Numbered from the stretch's first letter, positions 42,893 through 55,040 are shown. The stretch is 64,000 nt of DNA from Bettongia penicillata ogilbyi (GCA_023548195.1 JAJHZJ010000311.1:3622419-3686418), one strand, 5' to 3'. The notes: generated by a model from the letters alone, not told the origin. Numbers and translations: made by a program.

Positions 42893-45600
42893 AGTCTACC
42901 CACGCCCACCTTGTTCTTTGCTTAAGTGTCAACTTCAGATTCTTGGAGCCTGCAGTAGTTAATGACTCATGGTCATATAGCATCACCAGAAGACTATTGT
43001 AGTTAAAAATATAGGCTTTTGTTTCAGGGAGAACCTTGGGGTCATTCGCCAAGCAGTGTATAATTTCCCAAATGCAATGTAACACATTCTTCTCCTTCTG
43101 GACTCATGTGATAATAGCAATTGACCAGATCTATAGGATACCTATCTAACTGCTTATCATTTTTTATCTCTTTGATTTTTTTCTCTCTCAGTAGTTAGTA
43201 TGAACATCTTTAAATAATTTTAAATTTCATGTAGGAGGTTCTGCAATTTCCTGAGGCTCAATGTTAACTACAAATCAGAGCACTGGCTGGACTCCATCAT
43301 TTATAGGGAATCCCTCTTCTGTTTGAACCTGTCCTGGACATTCTCTACAAGAATGGTAAAAACACCTTCATTGAGCATTGAGTCTCCATGTTTTATACCT
43401 CCCTTTATATTCATCATCAGAGGGTTATCAAAGAAAGCTATCTCTGTTTTACCTCTTTCAAGGAATCTTTCAGAGTTTTTACATATGCATAAAATATACC
43501 TCATTGAAGAAGATATTAAAGCTATGTTTTTCTTTGTTGAGAAGATAATTTTTTTTAGTCAACAGTAAGCTCAGTGGAATCTTATATTCTCTGCACTTCT
43601 CGGTAAATTGTGTAACTGGGAAGACATGGTCTGTTGTAGAGTCTCATTTGCAAAAGCTTGCCTGTTCCATTCTCATACTTCCATCAAGGATGTCCTTGTT
43701 GCATGTACAGAGTGTTCTCACAAAACGTTTGCAGAGATGGAAAAAATATGCATATAGATCAGTAATTATTCATGACCTTTGTCACTTATGGTGGGGGAGT
43801 GTGTAACAATAAAGTCCAAGTGTTTAGTATACTTGAGAATAAGTCTATTGATGCCTTCATACTTGTACCATATTCAATGTGAACCTCCTCTACGTTTCTT
43901 TGATGTAGCCTAGCTGCTTTTGTAATCTTTGTTGTCACTTTTTAAAGTGTCAATCATACCTTCTCAGGTAGAATGTTGAGGTTTGTGACATTAGAATTTA
44001 AATATGGTGGCTCAACTGTCATTGATAGGGAAAAAAGTTTGTCACAGTTAAAAAAATAACACCAAACTTTATAGATCTCCTATTTTTCATCTGCTCGTTG
44101 TCTTATTTCTAGTTTCATCTTTAAATGCCCTCAGGATCACTTTGCTTTTCTCCAAGTTTTCTGCAAACTTGCTTTTTCCTTCTTAAGGCTTATTCTTAAG
44201 GAAGGTGCTCATAACCTTCAACCATTTCTCCTCCACAAGATGTTAGAAGTCTCTCTTCTAAGCCACCATTTCCCTTAGCTACCATCTCTCTCCATTTTGT
44301 GAGGAGATAAAGTGTGTCTGCTGACTGCAGTAGTTTTTAGGCTCTTGGTCTTCATGCTGTGTTGATTGGTTCATTTCTTCTAAACTTCCTTAGGAAATGG
44401 TAATAATGGTGGGTGTCTCTTCACTTCTTATTTGTCAGTATCTCCAGCTCATTTAAATGAGTCAGGTTGAAATGGCATCATTTACATGCTATATCTTCTC
44501 ATTTTTATTCTTCTACTTTGATATTGATTTTAATTTTTGCAATAACAAGTTCACAGTCTGATGGTACACAGCTGTTTTGGAAATGATTCCCACTTTGGTA
44601 ACCAGTCATTTCCTGTCTGTTAAAATATAATCAATTCCATTTATAGGATGTTATTTTGGGGTCTGTATAGAGGTTGGATAGAGGACTACCGGAGTCAAGA
44701 AGACCTGTGTTCTCTTCCTGCCCCTGACATACACTTGCTTGTAACTGTAGGAAAGTTATTTAACCTTTCAGCGATCCAGACAACTTACTAAGGCTATAAA
44801 TTGCAAATGAGTTTCCAATCTGCAGCAGAGAAGGAATATTCCACACCAGAAGCTCCTCCACATAGATGAAAATATGGGATTAGACCAAAAAGTTAAAATT
44901 ATGTTCTTTATGCTCATAATATTCTATGTCTCTGGTGTTTTCCAGAAAGTCTTTATGATTCCATATCATTTTCAATCATTTGCCCTTTCCTTTTGTACTC
45001 CTGAGCCATGTTTTCCAATATATTTTTGCCACCCTCCCCTATGCCCATCTTTGCATTGAAACTATTAAATATCCAAGTGAATTTAATATCCAAATGACTC
45101 TGTGGTCTCATCAATGTTTGTCTTCCAAAAAGAACCTGTGAGTCTTCTTTCCGTTTAGATGTAACTTCATTTTATCTTCTGGTTTTGTTTATAGCAAGAT
45201 TGTCAGGAGTCATAGGATTCAATCCTCCTGCAGCAGGACCACTTCTTGATCGCTGAACCAGCTCCCAGTTATGTGAGATGATTATTATTATAGCTAAGTA
45301 ATGTTTGTAAGCCATCTAAAAACAATGTAATTATTATCACCTCTTCTCCTTTTTCTGTCACTGGGCTACCACCTGTAGAAATAGAATGGGATGTGGGAGA
45401 AGGATGCACATAGGACTGAGGGCTGTTGCAGTCTTTCATTTCTTTCATGGGTTGCCATGACCAAAGCATTAATTCCCAAGTGGCCAGGCTATGTGAGCTT
45501 CTCAGTATTCCCAGGCAGATTCTTGGAAAGAAGACATAATCTGCCAGGATTGTACCTGAAGGTTTTCCATCATGGTAGAACTGTTATCTAAATCCTATCT
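42893..45600 (-). pseudogene. RTE-type LINE ORF remnant, antisense, split by a SINE
   Basis: The minus strand at 43301-43504 reads NIKGGIKHGDSMLNEGVFTI, the reverse transcriptase block usually of form GVRQGDTISPKLFT in RTE elements. Nearer its 3' side, 42846-43085 reads MLYDHESLTTAGSKNLKLTL, like the post-RT region (LYG.E.W). Fragments continue to about 45.6 kb, giving roughly 2.5 kb of element. Many stops and indels. Confidence 0.7.
44662..44848 (+). repeat. Marsupial SINE, second 3'-end type, inside RTE
   Basis: 'gaggttggatagaggactac', 'gtcaagaagacctgtgttct', then 'cttactaaggctataaattg' and 'ctgcagcagagaaggaatat'. It interrupts the antisense RTE. Confidence 0.7.
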
Positions 45601-45839
45601 ATTTCCACTTTGACAGCAGATCATCTCACAAGACAAGTATTCAAAGTATCAATACTCTACTCCCAGGACCAATTCTTGTGGCTTGGGGCCTTATAAGAAA
45701 TGTAATTCTTCAATGGACAGGCATATGACTATTGCATAGGATGTGGAAAGTATAATCTTGCCCCTCCTCTAATCCCTCTAACAATCCTATGGAAAGAGGG
45801 TCAGAGAGGCATATTAAATCAACTCTGGTCTACCCAAGA
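45601..45839. other. No recognisable gene or repeat
   Basis: Short unassigned interval after the RTE remnant. Confidence 0.4.
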
Positions 45840-46500
45840 TAGCATAGCATAGGAGAAACATAAGAAGACCTGGGTTCGAACCCTTGCTCTGTTTGTGTGA
45901 CTTTGGGCAAGTCATTTCCCCCTCAAAAAAATGTAGAGATCAAATTTGATGGTTTTCATACTCTAAATAATATAATCATATAAACTACACTAGAGAGGGA
46001 AGCAGTGATACAGTTCATCCAGAGTGGCAGATGGCTTTGGAATACCTTGGTCTTCAGGATAACAGTAAAGCAGAGTGAGAAGGTAGAAAGAGCACTGGAT
46101 TTTGAGTCTGAGTTTATCTCTAGGATGCTCTACTTTCACTACCTGTGTAAGCAGATTACACTATTGTATAAGCAAGTCACTTAATTCTCTGAGCCTCAGT
46201 TTCACTATCTGTCAAACTAGGGTAATACCAACCTGCCCTACCTAATTCACAGGGTCTTTGCAAGGAAAGTACTTAGAAATTGGGACTGATTGTGATTTCA
46301 TTTGTGTAGGAAAGTCTCAGGTAAGGAAACTCCTTCTGTGAATCTAGGTCAGCACCTGGAGAGTTGCTAGAACAATGAGAGCTTAAGTAACTTGCTCAGG
46401 GTCACATAGTTAATATATGTTACAGGCAAGATTTGACCCCAGGTCTTCCTGGGTTCCGGACAGACTATCTACAGCCCCACACTTACCATACTCTTCAGGG
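45840..46500. repeat. Three MIR/THER1-type SINE copies
   Basis: Sense 45840-45975 (gggttcgaacccttgctctg, a good B-box-like head); sense 46075-46290 (gagcctcagtttcactatct); antisense 46380-46490 (gctcagggtcacatagttaa). Confidence 0.65.
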
Positions 46501-46819
46501 CTATAGAAATGGGAGCTATTTTTGTTACCATCGTCATCAGTGTTATTATATAAGCTCCCACTAATGAGTGATGGGTGTCAATAACCCCAGACTGTGCAGA
46601 CTGGCATTAGGAATCCAGACTTGTCTGAGGAATGTGGGTTTAGCTACATCATCACCACAAAGATGAGGCAAACTGGGGCAATCCCTCTGGGCCCCAAACT
46701 TCAGTAGGGGAACTGTCTGACTGAGATATTTGGGCAATAATTAATAGAGGCAGGGGAGAAGCAAATAAGAGATGACTGTGTCAGTCTGTGTTCAAAATGT
46801 CCTGTTTTTTATATCCATG
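46501..46819. other. No recognisable gene or repeat
   Basis: About 320 unassigned bases. Confidence 0.4.
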
Positions 46820-47700
46820 AATGCCTAGGTTCATGGACTTGGAGTTAGAAAGGATCTTGGAGCTGATCTAGTGTAACCCTCTAAATCTATAAATGAAGAA
46901 GGTTAATTGACTTGCTTAGGCCACACAACAACTGAGCTGGGATTCCAAACCCACATGCCCTGAAGCCAAATCCAATGGCCTTTCCACTATGCTCCTGTCT
47001 TTCCACTCCCTCGGCCTGGCTCGAGATACCAGTGCTGAAGGCAAAGGGATTGCAATACACGGTATGACTTACCCTAGGCCTGGGATTCCAAGAGTCACAA
47101 ACTGTTAGACCTGGAAGAGCCTTTGGAGAATGTTTAGTGTGAGGTACTCATTTTACCAAGGATCAGAGAATGATAGATTTTTAGCTGGAAAAATACCTTA
47201 GAGACCCAAGAAGGGCAGTGACTTTCTGTAGGTCATGCAGCTAGTTATTGGTACAGCTGAGAATCTACGTCTCCTGACTCATAGTCTTATGCTCTTTGCA
47301 TGTTCTCTGTTTGTCCAATCCCCTCATTTTCTAGGTGAGAAAGGGTAAAGTGATTTATCAAATGTCACCCAGCTACTTAGGGATAGTTCTGGTCACAAAG
47401 TTAAGATAATTAGAGATTCACTATATTTCTATAGGTTTTATCTCAGAAAGTCCCTAAGCTGCCCCCTCACAGTTATAATACAATATACCCCTTGCCTTTT
47501 AAAGTGCTTCACAGGCGTTAAAGCTTTCACAGACCTTTCATCTTCTGATCCTCACCGCAGTCTCTGAGGGGGTGTTTGTTGTCTATTTCTCCCAGGACCC
47601 TCCCCATCTTCATATGGCTTAGTCGCATTAGTATCCTTTGTCAAATGAGAGGATAAGATAGTTTCGAAGGTCCCTTCCAACTCTAAACCTTAAAACTTTA
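46820..47700 (-). repeat. Run of antisense MIR/THER1-type SINEs
   Basis: Copies at about 46820-47010, 47095-47310, 47315-47420 and 47470-47700, with 'gaaaggatcttggagctgat', 'gtaggtcatgcagctagtta' and 'tttctaggtgagaaagggta' as anchors. Confidence 0.6.
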
Positions 47701-47904
47701 TGAATTGTGCCCACATCAGTCAAGGAGCACTGAGGTAAGAATAGATGGGCAACACCTGGGATTAGCTGAATCAAGGACTGGATGGAGATTCAGGAGGAGA
47801 TAGTGTTAAGGTTGTCTAGGTTGAAACCTAAAACCCATCCCCATACTAGAGAGTGTCTTAGAGGCAATTATTTCCTAAATACTCCTGAGGAAAGAGATGA
47901 AAGA

Positions 47905-48071
47905 ATAAATGAATGAAAAGGCATTCATTAAGTAATTATATGTGCCAAGCACAGTGCTAAGTGCTCAGGATTCAAACAGAAAAATCAAGATGACAGTCCC
48001 TGTTCCAAAAGAACTCATTCTCCAAAGAAGGAAGACAACATATAGGAGAGAGTTCACTGCAAACCCAGAAA
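47905..48071 (-). repeat. L2 LINE terminus, antisense
   Basis: 'aaaggcattcattaagtaat', 'gccaagcacagtgctaagtg', 'gaactcattctccaaagaag'. Confidence 0.7.
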
Positions 48072-48190
48072 TCTTTGGTAGTGTTGTGGTTGGCCCTTCA
48101 TTCTCAGTGAAGACCGAAATGACATCACCATGTCAGGGTCAAGGTACTGTGGTTGATCAGATCAACCTGAGTTTATAATGCTCTACCATG
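48072..48190 (-). repeat. LINE 3' end with zinc-finger remnant, antisense
   Basis: Complement of the segment at about 42.75-42.89 kb: 'ggcccttcattctcagtgaa', 'gaccgaaatgacatcaccat', 'gtggttgatcagatcaacct'. It sits in the middle of an antisense L2. Confidence 0.65.
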
Positions 48191-48944
48191 GATCAGGCAC
48201 AAATAGTCCATATAGAAGTGTTGTAGCAAAAGGGTAGATGACAAGGCCCAGAAGTCCTTAGGGTGCACTAGCAGGTCAAATAGCAGAGCCTGAGGATTTG
48301 GATAGAATAGTGACAAGCTAGATGGTAAGATTTAGAGTACTGTGTGATGCAGCGTCTGGGCAAATTGTAGGGCCTGGCATTTCTCCATCTCACCAAAAGT
48401 ACTGTAATCAGTGACTCCCTGCTCTTCCAAGTTTGGTGAAGAAACATGTCTGCTTTGCAGATTTGGTGAGGGGAGGAGGGGGAGATGGAGCCTCCTGGCC
48501 TACCATCATTGGGACTGAGTTGAGCAGGGATTCTGGATTCTTTCCTGCAGCAATAAGGATGTAGAGGTCATTTTTTTTTCAGTTGGGGTAGGGAGGTTAA
48601 AGCAAAAAGGCCCCCACTGGTGGAGTTCCCAGGAGAGCACTCTGATGGAATCTGGGCAAGCCAAACCAAGAGAAGGAAGCTTGTACTCACTCCGGAATAT
48701 GGGAATATATGTGAGACTGTCTTCCTATTGTTTTACTATTTGTATCAGTCTTAACTAAATGTTTTTACTATTTAAAGTTCCTTTTCCACTTAGTGCTGGA
48801 TTGATTGTTCTGTTAACACATGAAAAGCTGAAAGTCCCTAGTTGAACTAGCCAGGGAGGCAGAGAGGGAGGGAGGGGAGAATGAGGTAGAATGGGAATAA
48901 GTGATTCATGATGAAGTCATCTCTGTCTCTTTATGATCACTACT
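48191..48944. other. No recognisable gene; start may be L2 continuation
   Basis: About 750 bases. After a possible L2 remainder the sequence is not assignable. Confidence 0.4.
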
Positions 48945-49615
48945 TCCTTTTCTATATGTTCATTAGCCATTCCTATAATAATGAATTCCAGAATCAAAGT
49001 CAAACTCACTGGCTTTTAATTTGCTTTATATAATTCTCTTGAAAATCTAGACAACATTCTCCAGTACCTCTTTCACTCTCTAGGACCTTTCCAAGATCAC
49101 TTAAATAGCTCATCACATCTTTCAGAAATTAGGGATGTAATTCATCTGGGTCTGATGACTCAAACTCATCAAGGGCAGCTGAGTAGGGAAATAATCTCTT
49201 CCTATCTCCTTACATCTCTTGAACATTAACCCTCTATTAGCTGTCTTTGCTCTTTCCTTTCCAGTCCAAAAACCATTCTCCTTGGCAGAAAAGAACCAGA
49301 AGCTTAGTCTTTCCTCAACTGTCCAATATTCTCATCATATTCACCCTAAGCAGAAATTCAAGCTCTTCTATGATCTTCCTCTTTTACTCAGTGTCATTAG
49401 GGGAAATGTCCCTTTTAGTTGTCTTTAGTTTTCCTTAAAAAAAAGTCATTTGGGACTTGGTAACCCCCTGACCCTTTCAGGTCCATGTCAATTCTTTGCA
49501 TTTACCTTATTACCTTCCCTTCTTTCCATTTAACATACAAATATTTTGTAATTCTCAAGTTGGAAGACTCATTCCTCAAAGGATAAGTAGTCAAAGAGTG
49601 TGAAAGAATAGTTCT
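48945..49615 (-). pseudogene. L3/CR1 LINE remnant, antisense
   Basis: 'tttatgatcactacttcctt', 'tcatctgggtctgatgactc' and 'caaactcatcaagggcagct' parallel the antisense L3 segment at 3.7-4.05 kb. This is a second copy of the same LINE region. Confidence 0.65.
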
Positions 49616-49619
49616 CAAA

Positions 49620-49835
49620 AGTAATGGAATTATCTTTTTTATTTGCAATGGAAATATGTTTTGTTGCAATGGAAATATGTTTTGTATGACTACACATGTA
49701 TAACCTATATCAAGTTGCTTGCCTTCTTTATGAAGGAGTAGGAAGAGGAGAGAGAGAATTTGGAACTCAAAACTTTAAAAAACAAATCTTAGGAAAATTT
49801 TACATGTAATTGGAAAAAATTTAAAGAAAAACAGA
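49620..49835 (+). repeat. L1 LINE 3' UTR end, sense
   Basis: 'aacctatatcaagttgcttg', 'agagaatttggaactcaaaa' matches the L1 3' end at 60.47-60.6 kb. It contains a tandem duplication of 'ttgcaatggaaatatgtttt' (about 49644-49684). Confidence 0.75.
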
Positions 49836-49839
49836 AAAA

Positions 49840-50545
49840 GAATTGCAAACAATTAGCAATAATATTAAAAATCATTCCAAATCACTAATAATTATAGAAA
49901 TACAAATCAAATAACCAAAATTTTGTATCATACAGAAAAATGGCAAAGATAACAAGAGATAGAAATAATGGAGAGGCTTTCAAAAATGAGGCACACCAAT
50001 ACCCTATTGATGCAGATGTGAATTGGTCCAAAAATACTGAAAAGCAATTTAGAATTATGCCAAACTATTGACAAAAATGTACGTATCTTTTGATCCAGAG
50101 ATCCTCCCACTAGGTTTATACTCCAAAGAGGTCAAGTAAAGAAAGAAAGACTCTATACACACAAAAACATTCACGTAAGCCCTTTCTGTGGTAACAAAGA
50201 AATGGATTATTATTGCACCTGAAGAAATGACAAATATGAAAAAGTAAGAGAATCATGGGAAGATATATGAACAGATACAGAGGAAAGTAAGCAGAATGAG
50301 GAAAACAGCATATGACTACAACAATGTAAATGGAAAAAATTAAAAAATGAAACTGATCACTTCATAATTGTAATGACTAACTTTGGCTCCAGAGAAGAAT
50401 TCAGAAAACACATCTTTTTCCCTTCACTGTAAAACAATTTGGAAAGACTTGTGGGTGTGAGGTATTATAAATATTTTAAAATGTGATTGGTATTTTGTTC
50501 ATTTTTGCTAATCTTTTTTTCCTCTTTCTTATTCTTTGTTACTTA
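49840..50545 (+). pseudogene. L1 LINE ORF2 end and 3' UTR, sense
   Basis: A second L1 tail that starts upstream of the first one's equivalent point: 'atagaaatacaaatcaaata', 'acaaaaatgtacgtatcttt', 'aaatggattattattgcacc'. Parallel to 59.7-60.5 kb. Degenerate. Confidence 0.7.
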
Positions 50546-51054
50546 CTAAGCCTGGTAAGAATAATATCTAGCAAGAAGTCTTGGTAATAATATTTCTGCA
50601 AAAGGTTAAGAATTAATCCTTGAGAATTAATTTGTTTGTGGGTCTGTAGGTGTGGTTTCCTTATGATGTAAGTAAAAAAGTCCACAAGGAAGAAGGATTA
50701 CTCTTCCTCAGACTTAACTGGCAAACCAGCATGGCCAACCCAAAGACAAGAAAGCTGTGTTCAGGTGAATCAATGCCATACCTTTTATGAATATCCTTTC
50801 CATGGTATGGTTAAGTAAACTTCCTCTTGCTCACTGTTAGATGGTCTACAAGTTTCAGATCTGAATCATTAGTTCAGCCTGAATCACTAAGGAGGGGAGG
50901 TAGGAAGGATGTAATCAGAAACCAAGGTGATATAAAAGCAGAAGATATCATTAAAATAAGATGTAACAAAAAATGTCTAAAGTGGTCCATGAGTTCCGTG
51001 GGCATCTATCAAACCCTGTAGACAACTTCCCCATTCCTCTTCACTGGACTTATT
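50546..51054. other. No recognisable gene or repeat
   Basis: About 510 bases. A 64-codon frame has no motif. Confidence 0.4.
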
Positions 51055-51300
51055 TCTCAAGTGGTCAAGTATATGCACAGTATTGTGTTGGGACCCAGAA
51101 AGATAGATAGTCAGATAAGATGCAGTCCCTTTCCCCTTCAAGTGCAGAGAAACAACATATACACAGTTAACTGTAACACCAAATAGAAAACATGTATAAG
51201 AAAGACACAGGGCCACTCATGGTCCAAGGAAGAAAATTTCCAACCAGGGGAATCAGGAAGTTTTTGTGAAGGAAGAGGAATTTTGTCTCAGTCCTAGGTA
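51055..51300 (-). repeat. L2 LINE 3' end, antisense, diverged
   Basis: 'gcagtccctttccccttcaa', 'gagaaacaacatatacacag', 'tcaggaagtttttgtgaagg' in L2 order. Confidence 0.5.
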
Positions 51301-51439
51301 TAAGCTAAAGTGTCCAACATCTATGTACAGAGTGTATCTACGGAGGCACAATTCAAGGTAATGTTTCTGATCTCCAGGGTCTCCAACCTTATATGTTTCC
51401 TTTCTGCATAAATGTTGAAAACATCTCAAATCAGCAGCC

Positions 51440-52130
51440 TCTCTGATTGGTTCCTTGGTTGCTAAGATCTTCATCATTAATTCCCTGAGGTTTAATAACA
51501 ATAGCTTCAATGTATATAGTGTGACCAAATTATAACAATCCTGGGAGGTCAGTAGTATTATTCCCATTTTCTAGGGAAAGATGCTAAGGTCCAGAGCAGT
51601 TGTGACCAAGCCAGTGTCAGAGTTAACACTCAAATCCAGGTGAAAAGGCCAAGGTCTTCCATTGCATTGGGAGTCATCCCCAGCCATCTTGACCTATGGC
51701 TGGCCGCTGGACTCCGATGACTGCAGGAGAGATTGAGGCTGGTGGCTGCACAGACCTGCCTCATTTAACTGCAATTTACTTGCGAGTTAACACATCACCC
51801 TCTGGATGCCCTCAGTCCTTTTCGAGAATGAAGGACAAACAACAAATCTAGGTGTTCTGAGCCTCAGTTCAATTGTCTTTCCTCTATACCATTGTACCAA
51901 CCAATCTTTCCAGGTGTGGAGATTTCTCTACAGTGGAGGAGGGAGTGGGCCTGTGGCAGGGGGCATCTTGGGCACCTTTCCTCTTATAGAACCATAAACT
52001 GTCAAAGCTGAAATGGGATGTGTTCCAGCTTCTTCATTTACAGAGAGGCAAACTGGACTCAGAGAGAAAAAATAGTGTAAGAGAGAATTTATACCAAGAG
52101 ATGGTACGAATCCTACCTCTCAAGAGATTG
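51440..52130 (-). repeat. Antisense MIR copies, one split by an RTE 3' end
   Basis: A MIR (ttataacaatcctgggaggt .. actcaaatccagg) is broken near 51650 and its head resumes near 51850 (ggtgttctgagcctcagttc). A second copy lies at 51970-52130. Confidence 0.55.
51655..51848 (+). repeat. RTE LINE 3' end, sense
   Basis: 'cccagccatcttgacctatg', 'ggccgctggactccgatgac' and the end 'gagaatgaaggacaaacaac' match 58660-58818. Confidence 0.75.
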
Positions 52131-52414
52131 AGACATTGCCCCCAGGAACCCATCTCCCCACATTCTCTAATAAGCATCTACAGAATAAAGACCAACTGAA
52201 AAGCTAAGCAGAGGCTTAGAGGAACAGGCTTTCTAATTTTAAGGACAATAAAGGCAAGGACTGCCGAGAAATACCCTAACATGCTCAACTAGAGAATCAC
52301 AGTCCCTTAACGATAGAAGAATCCATAATGATCCCTGAAATCAAACCCTTTATAATCCTTGTGCATGGGAGACACTTAATCAATATTTGTTCAAATGAAC
52401 TGAATTTTAAGAGA

Positions 52415-52790
52415 CCATGTAAAGTTTTCCATCTCTGAGCCTTAGTTTCTTCAACTGTAATAAGAAGATAAAAATACTTGTCCTCTTTTTCTGGCAGGGT
52501 TGTTGTAAGGCTTACTTGGACATGAAAGAGAGCAGTGAAACACTAGGAATATAAGGGATTCCTGCCATCCTTATAGCTAGCAGCCTGAATTAGTGAAACA
52601 CTATACAAACACATGGGATGACTGTCATCACCGTATAGCTAGCAGACCTACTTAGGCAGTGAGGAGGGCAGCAGGGCACCTGCATTTGCAAATGAAATAA
52701 TGTATATAAAATTCTTGCAAATCTTAAGGTATTATCTAAATATGTGATGGTGATGATTATGATGATGATGATGATGATGATGACGATGAA
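52415..52790 (+). repeat. MIR/THER1-type SINE, sense, ending in (GAT)n
   Basis: 'ctctgagccttagtttcttc' to 'cttgcaaatcttaaggtatt', then (GAT)n at 52746-52789. A degenerate tandem duplication (ccttatagctagcagcctga / ccgtatagctagcagaccta) expands its middle. Confidence 0.65.
52746..52789. repeat. (GAT)n microsatellite
   Basis: Nearly perfect gat units on a MIR tail. Confidence 0.9.
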
Positions 52791-52984
52791 GCAATGTCAT
52801 CTCTTTTATAGGAGAAGAGGGAGAAAGAATAAGCTAACAACTGTTTTTTCTTTGTTACAAGGCAGGATTCATTGTGGGTGGAGAGTGGGGTAGTGTAATC
52901 TGGAAATGACTATAAAGTAAAAAAAAAAAAGGAACAAAAGACATCAATAAAAACTCATTTCTAAAAGAGAGAAAATGGAATAAA

Positions 52985-53345
52985 ATCTGTCCCAGTGGCC
53001 AGGCCTCTTTTTAGCATTTGACAGCCTGATCGGAAGAGGTGACGTGGTTTGTCCATTGCCTTAAACTATCCCAGAGCTTGGAGCAGAATCCAGGCACTCA
53101 GCTAGCCTTCCCAGGACAATGGGGGCCTGGGGAGCTGGGGAGGCTTCCAAATGGCACAGGCAAGGCCTTCTTAAAATTAACTCCGGCAATTAAAGCCATC
53201 GTTAGGAGACAATGCTGCTTGTCTTTCTTTTTATTTTTAATTACAGGGCCCAGCCCAAAGTTGTCAAACCATTTTATAATTAGAGAGCTCGTGAGCAGGA
53301 GGCTGAGGAGGGGGTGGGGTGTGAGGGATGGGAGAAGGTGTCAGT
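52985..53345. promoter_or_regulatory. Candidate conserved non-coding element A
   Basis: No recognisable repeat in a window where almost everything is repeat. Rich in homeodomain-type cores and TGTCA-like sites: 'gcatttgacagcctgatcgg', 'ccggcaattaaagccatcgt', 'tttttaattacagggcccag', 'ttgtcaaaccattttataat', 'tagagagctcgtgagcagg'. The frame across it is not codon-like. Conservation itself could not be tested. Confidence 0.45.
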
Positions 53346-53499
53346 GGAGGAGACAGGAACTAGGCCCCCCACCCCAATTCTAGCTTTCTCCACCTCCTAG
53401 TCCCCCAACCCCAAGATCAGGCTGGCTCAGACACCACCCCAGCTGCCTCTTGCCTCCTGGAGCTGATGTGGTGGGCTTGCTGCCCTGCTAATGGACTAG

Positions 53500-53645
53500 G
53501 GTGGTCAGGCATATCCACTCTCAGCTCCAGGTCCCCCCTTCTCCTCTCACTGCTCAGCCTGATTACAGTCATTAGGGAGTCACCCTGAACGACAGGGAGA
53601 CAGGCAAAGTGGGGCTATCTGAGTCCCTAAAGGCAAACAAGTGGC
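53500..53645. promoter_or_regulatory. Candidate conserved non-coding element B
   Basis: 'ctgctaatggactagggtgg' and 'cctgattacagtcattaggg' carry TAAT/ATTA cores in repeat-free DNA close to element A. Inference only. Confidence 0.35.
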
Positions 53646-54180
53646 TTCAGGAACACAGAATGACACTGGGACCAGGAGAAGTGAAGCTGGGAGAGGGGAG
53701 GATGTCAGGGGCTGACAGTCCTTCTGTCACAAGATGGGCTGCAGAAGAGGGCAGCTCAGGGCAGCTCTGGAGGTAGCTTGCCGGCTTGGAAATGGCTGCC
53801 TTTGGTCTTGAGGCTCTCTTTGGGGGTTGTGGCTCCCTCAGTTCATGCAGCCCTCCCCTTCCATCGGTGTGTGAGTCATCACTACACAGTGGTAACAGCC
53901 TGCTTCACCACAATAATGGGAGAACGGGTAAACTTTACTACAGAAAACAGGAGAAAATACAAGTTGATGAGAACAGCTTGCAGCTAGGGCATCTGAGTTC
54001 CAGTCCCATCCCTGCCACTAATCAGCTAGTCAACTTCACAGAACCTTAGAATTGGAAGGAACATCATCTAGAGCTGGAGACAAAATTAGACTGGGTGACT
54101 GGGACGTTGTCTCTCCCATCCCCACCCCACTCACTAAACAATAATATAATAGCATTTCCAGCCCTGGGACAATCCTGGGA
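53646..54180. other. Repeat-poor flank of the candidate elements
   Basis: Overlapping frames of 69-87 codons on the plus strand without motifs. A short MIR fragment (agaaccttagaattggaagg) begins near 54040. Confidence 0.4.
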
Positions 54181-54310
54181 TCTCTCCTTCCCTCCACTCT
54201 GCCCTGCTCCCTCCCTCTCTCTCTCCCACTCTCTCTCATTTAACTCTCTCAGTCTATCTCTTCTGTCTCTGTCTCTCTCCATACATACAAATATACATGT
54301 ATAAATATAT
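54181..54310. repeat. (CT)-rich and (ATAC)-like simple repeat
   Basis: tctctctcccactctctctc-type run passing into 'ccatacatacaaatatacat'. Confidence 0.85.
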
Positions 54311-54589
54311 GCACACTTTCATAGGATCTTGGGACCTGAGGTCTAAGCCTCTCTCCATATCTATCCCAACATCAAACCAATTACATTTGTCCCAGGCACC
54401 AGGATTCTTGTTACAGCCTTGTTTCAGACCACCCACTGTATGAACAGGTAACCATTTTCTAATATCCTCAACAAGTTATCTACCAGTACCTGCTTAAACA
54501 TGTTGGCTGACAAAAATCTCCTTTTCATTCTAAAGAAGCCCATTCTACCTTTTAACAAATCACTTCTCTCTGCAGTAACAAATCAAACA

Positions 54590-54840
54590 ATAGCATTTAT
54601 AAAGAGCCTGCTTTGTGCCAGACACTGTGCTAGGTGCTGGAAATACAAAAACAAAATTTAATTAATTATCTGCTCTCAAAGAACTTATATCGTAGGAAAT
54701 TACATGTACACAGATAAGCACACAGAGTAAATACACATACACCCCAGATCAAGGTACCTAGGGAGGGAGGGCATTAGTTGTTGAAGGGCTCAGAAAAGGC
54801 TTAATGTAAAGGGTAGTGCTTGAATTAAGTAAAGGAAAGA
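54590..54840 (-). repeat. L2 LINE 3' end, antisense
   Basis: 'atagcatttataaagagcct', 'gccagacactgtgctaggtg', 'ctcagaaaaggcttaatgta'. Confidence 0.75.
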
Positions 54841-55040
54841 GAGTTGGATCTGGAGTGAATGACTCAACTTTGAATCTTCATTCTAAAGCTTATTAATTGT
54901 GTCACCTTGGGAAAAAAATCACCATTTCTGTGGACCTCAGTTTTATTGATCTGAAAAATAAGGATAGTATTTTTTTCTCTACCTGCAAGGGCTGTGATAA
55001 AAAATGCTTTGTAAACCTCCAAGTAATATATAAGGGGAAG
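54841..55040 (+). repeat. MIR/THER1-type SINE, sense
   Basis: 'tattaattgtgtcaccttgg', 'ggacctcagttttattgatc', 'aatgctttgtaaacctccaa'. Confidence 0.65.

Noticed and set aside
53039..53383. 114-codon plus-strand frame
   Set aside because: It overlaps the candidate conserved element A, where the motif texture is regulatory, and the residues show no domain.
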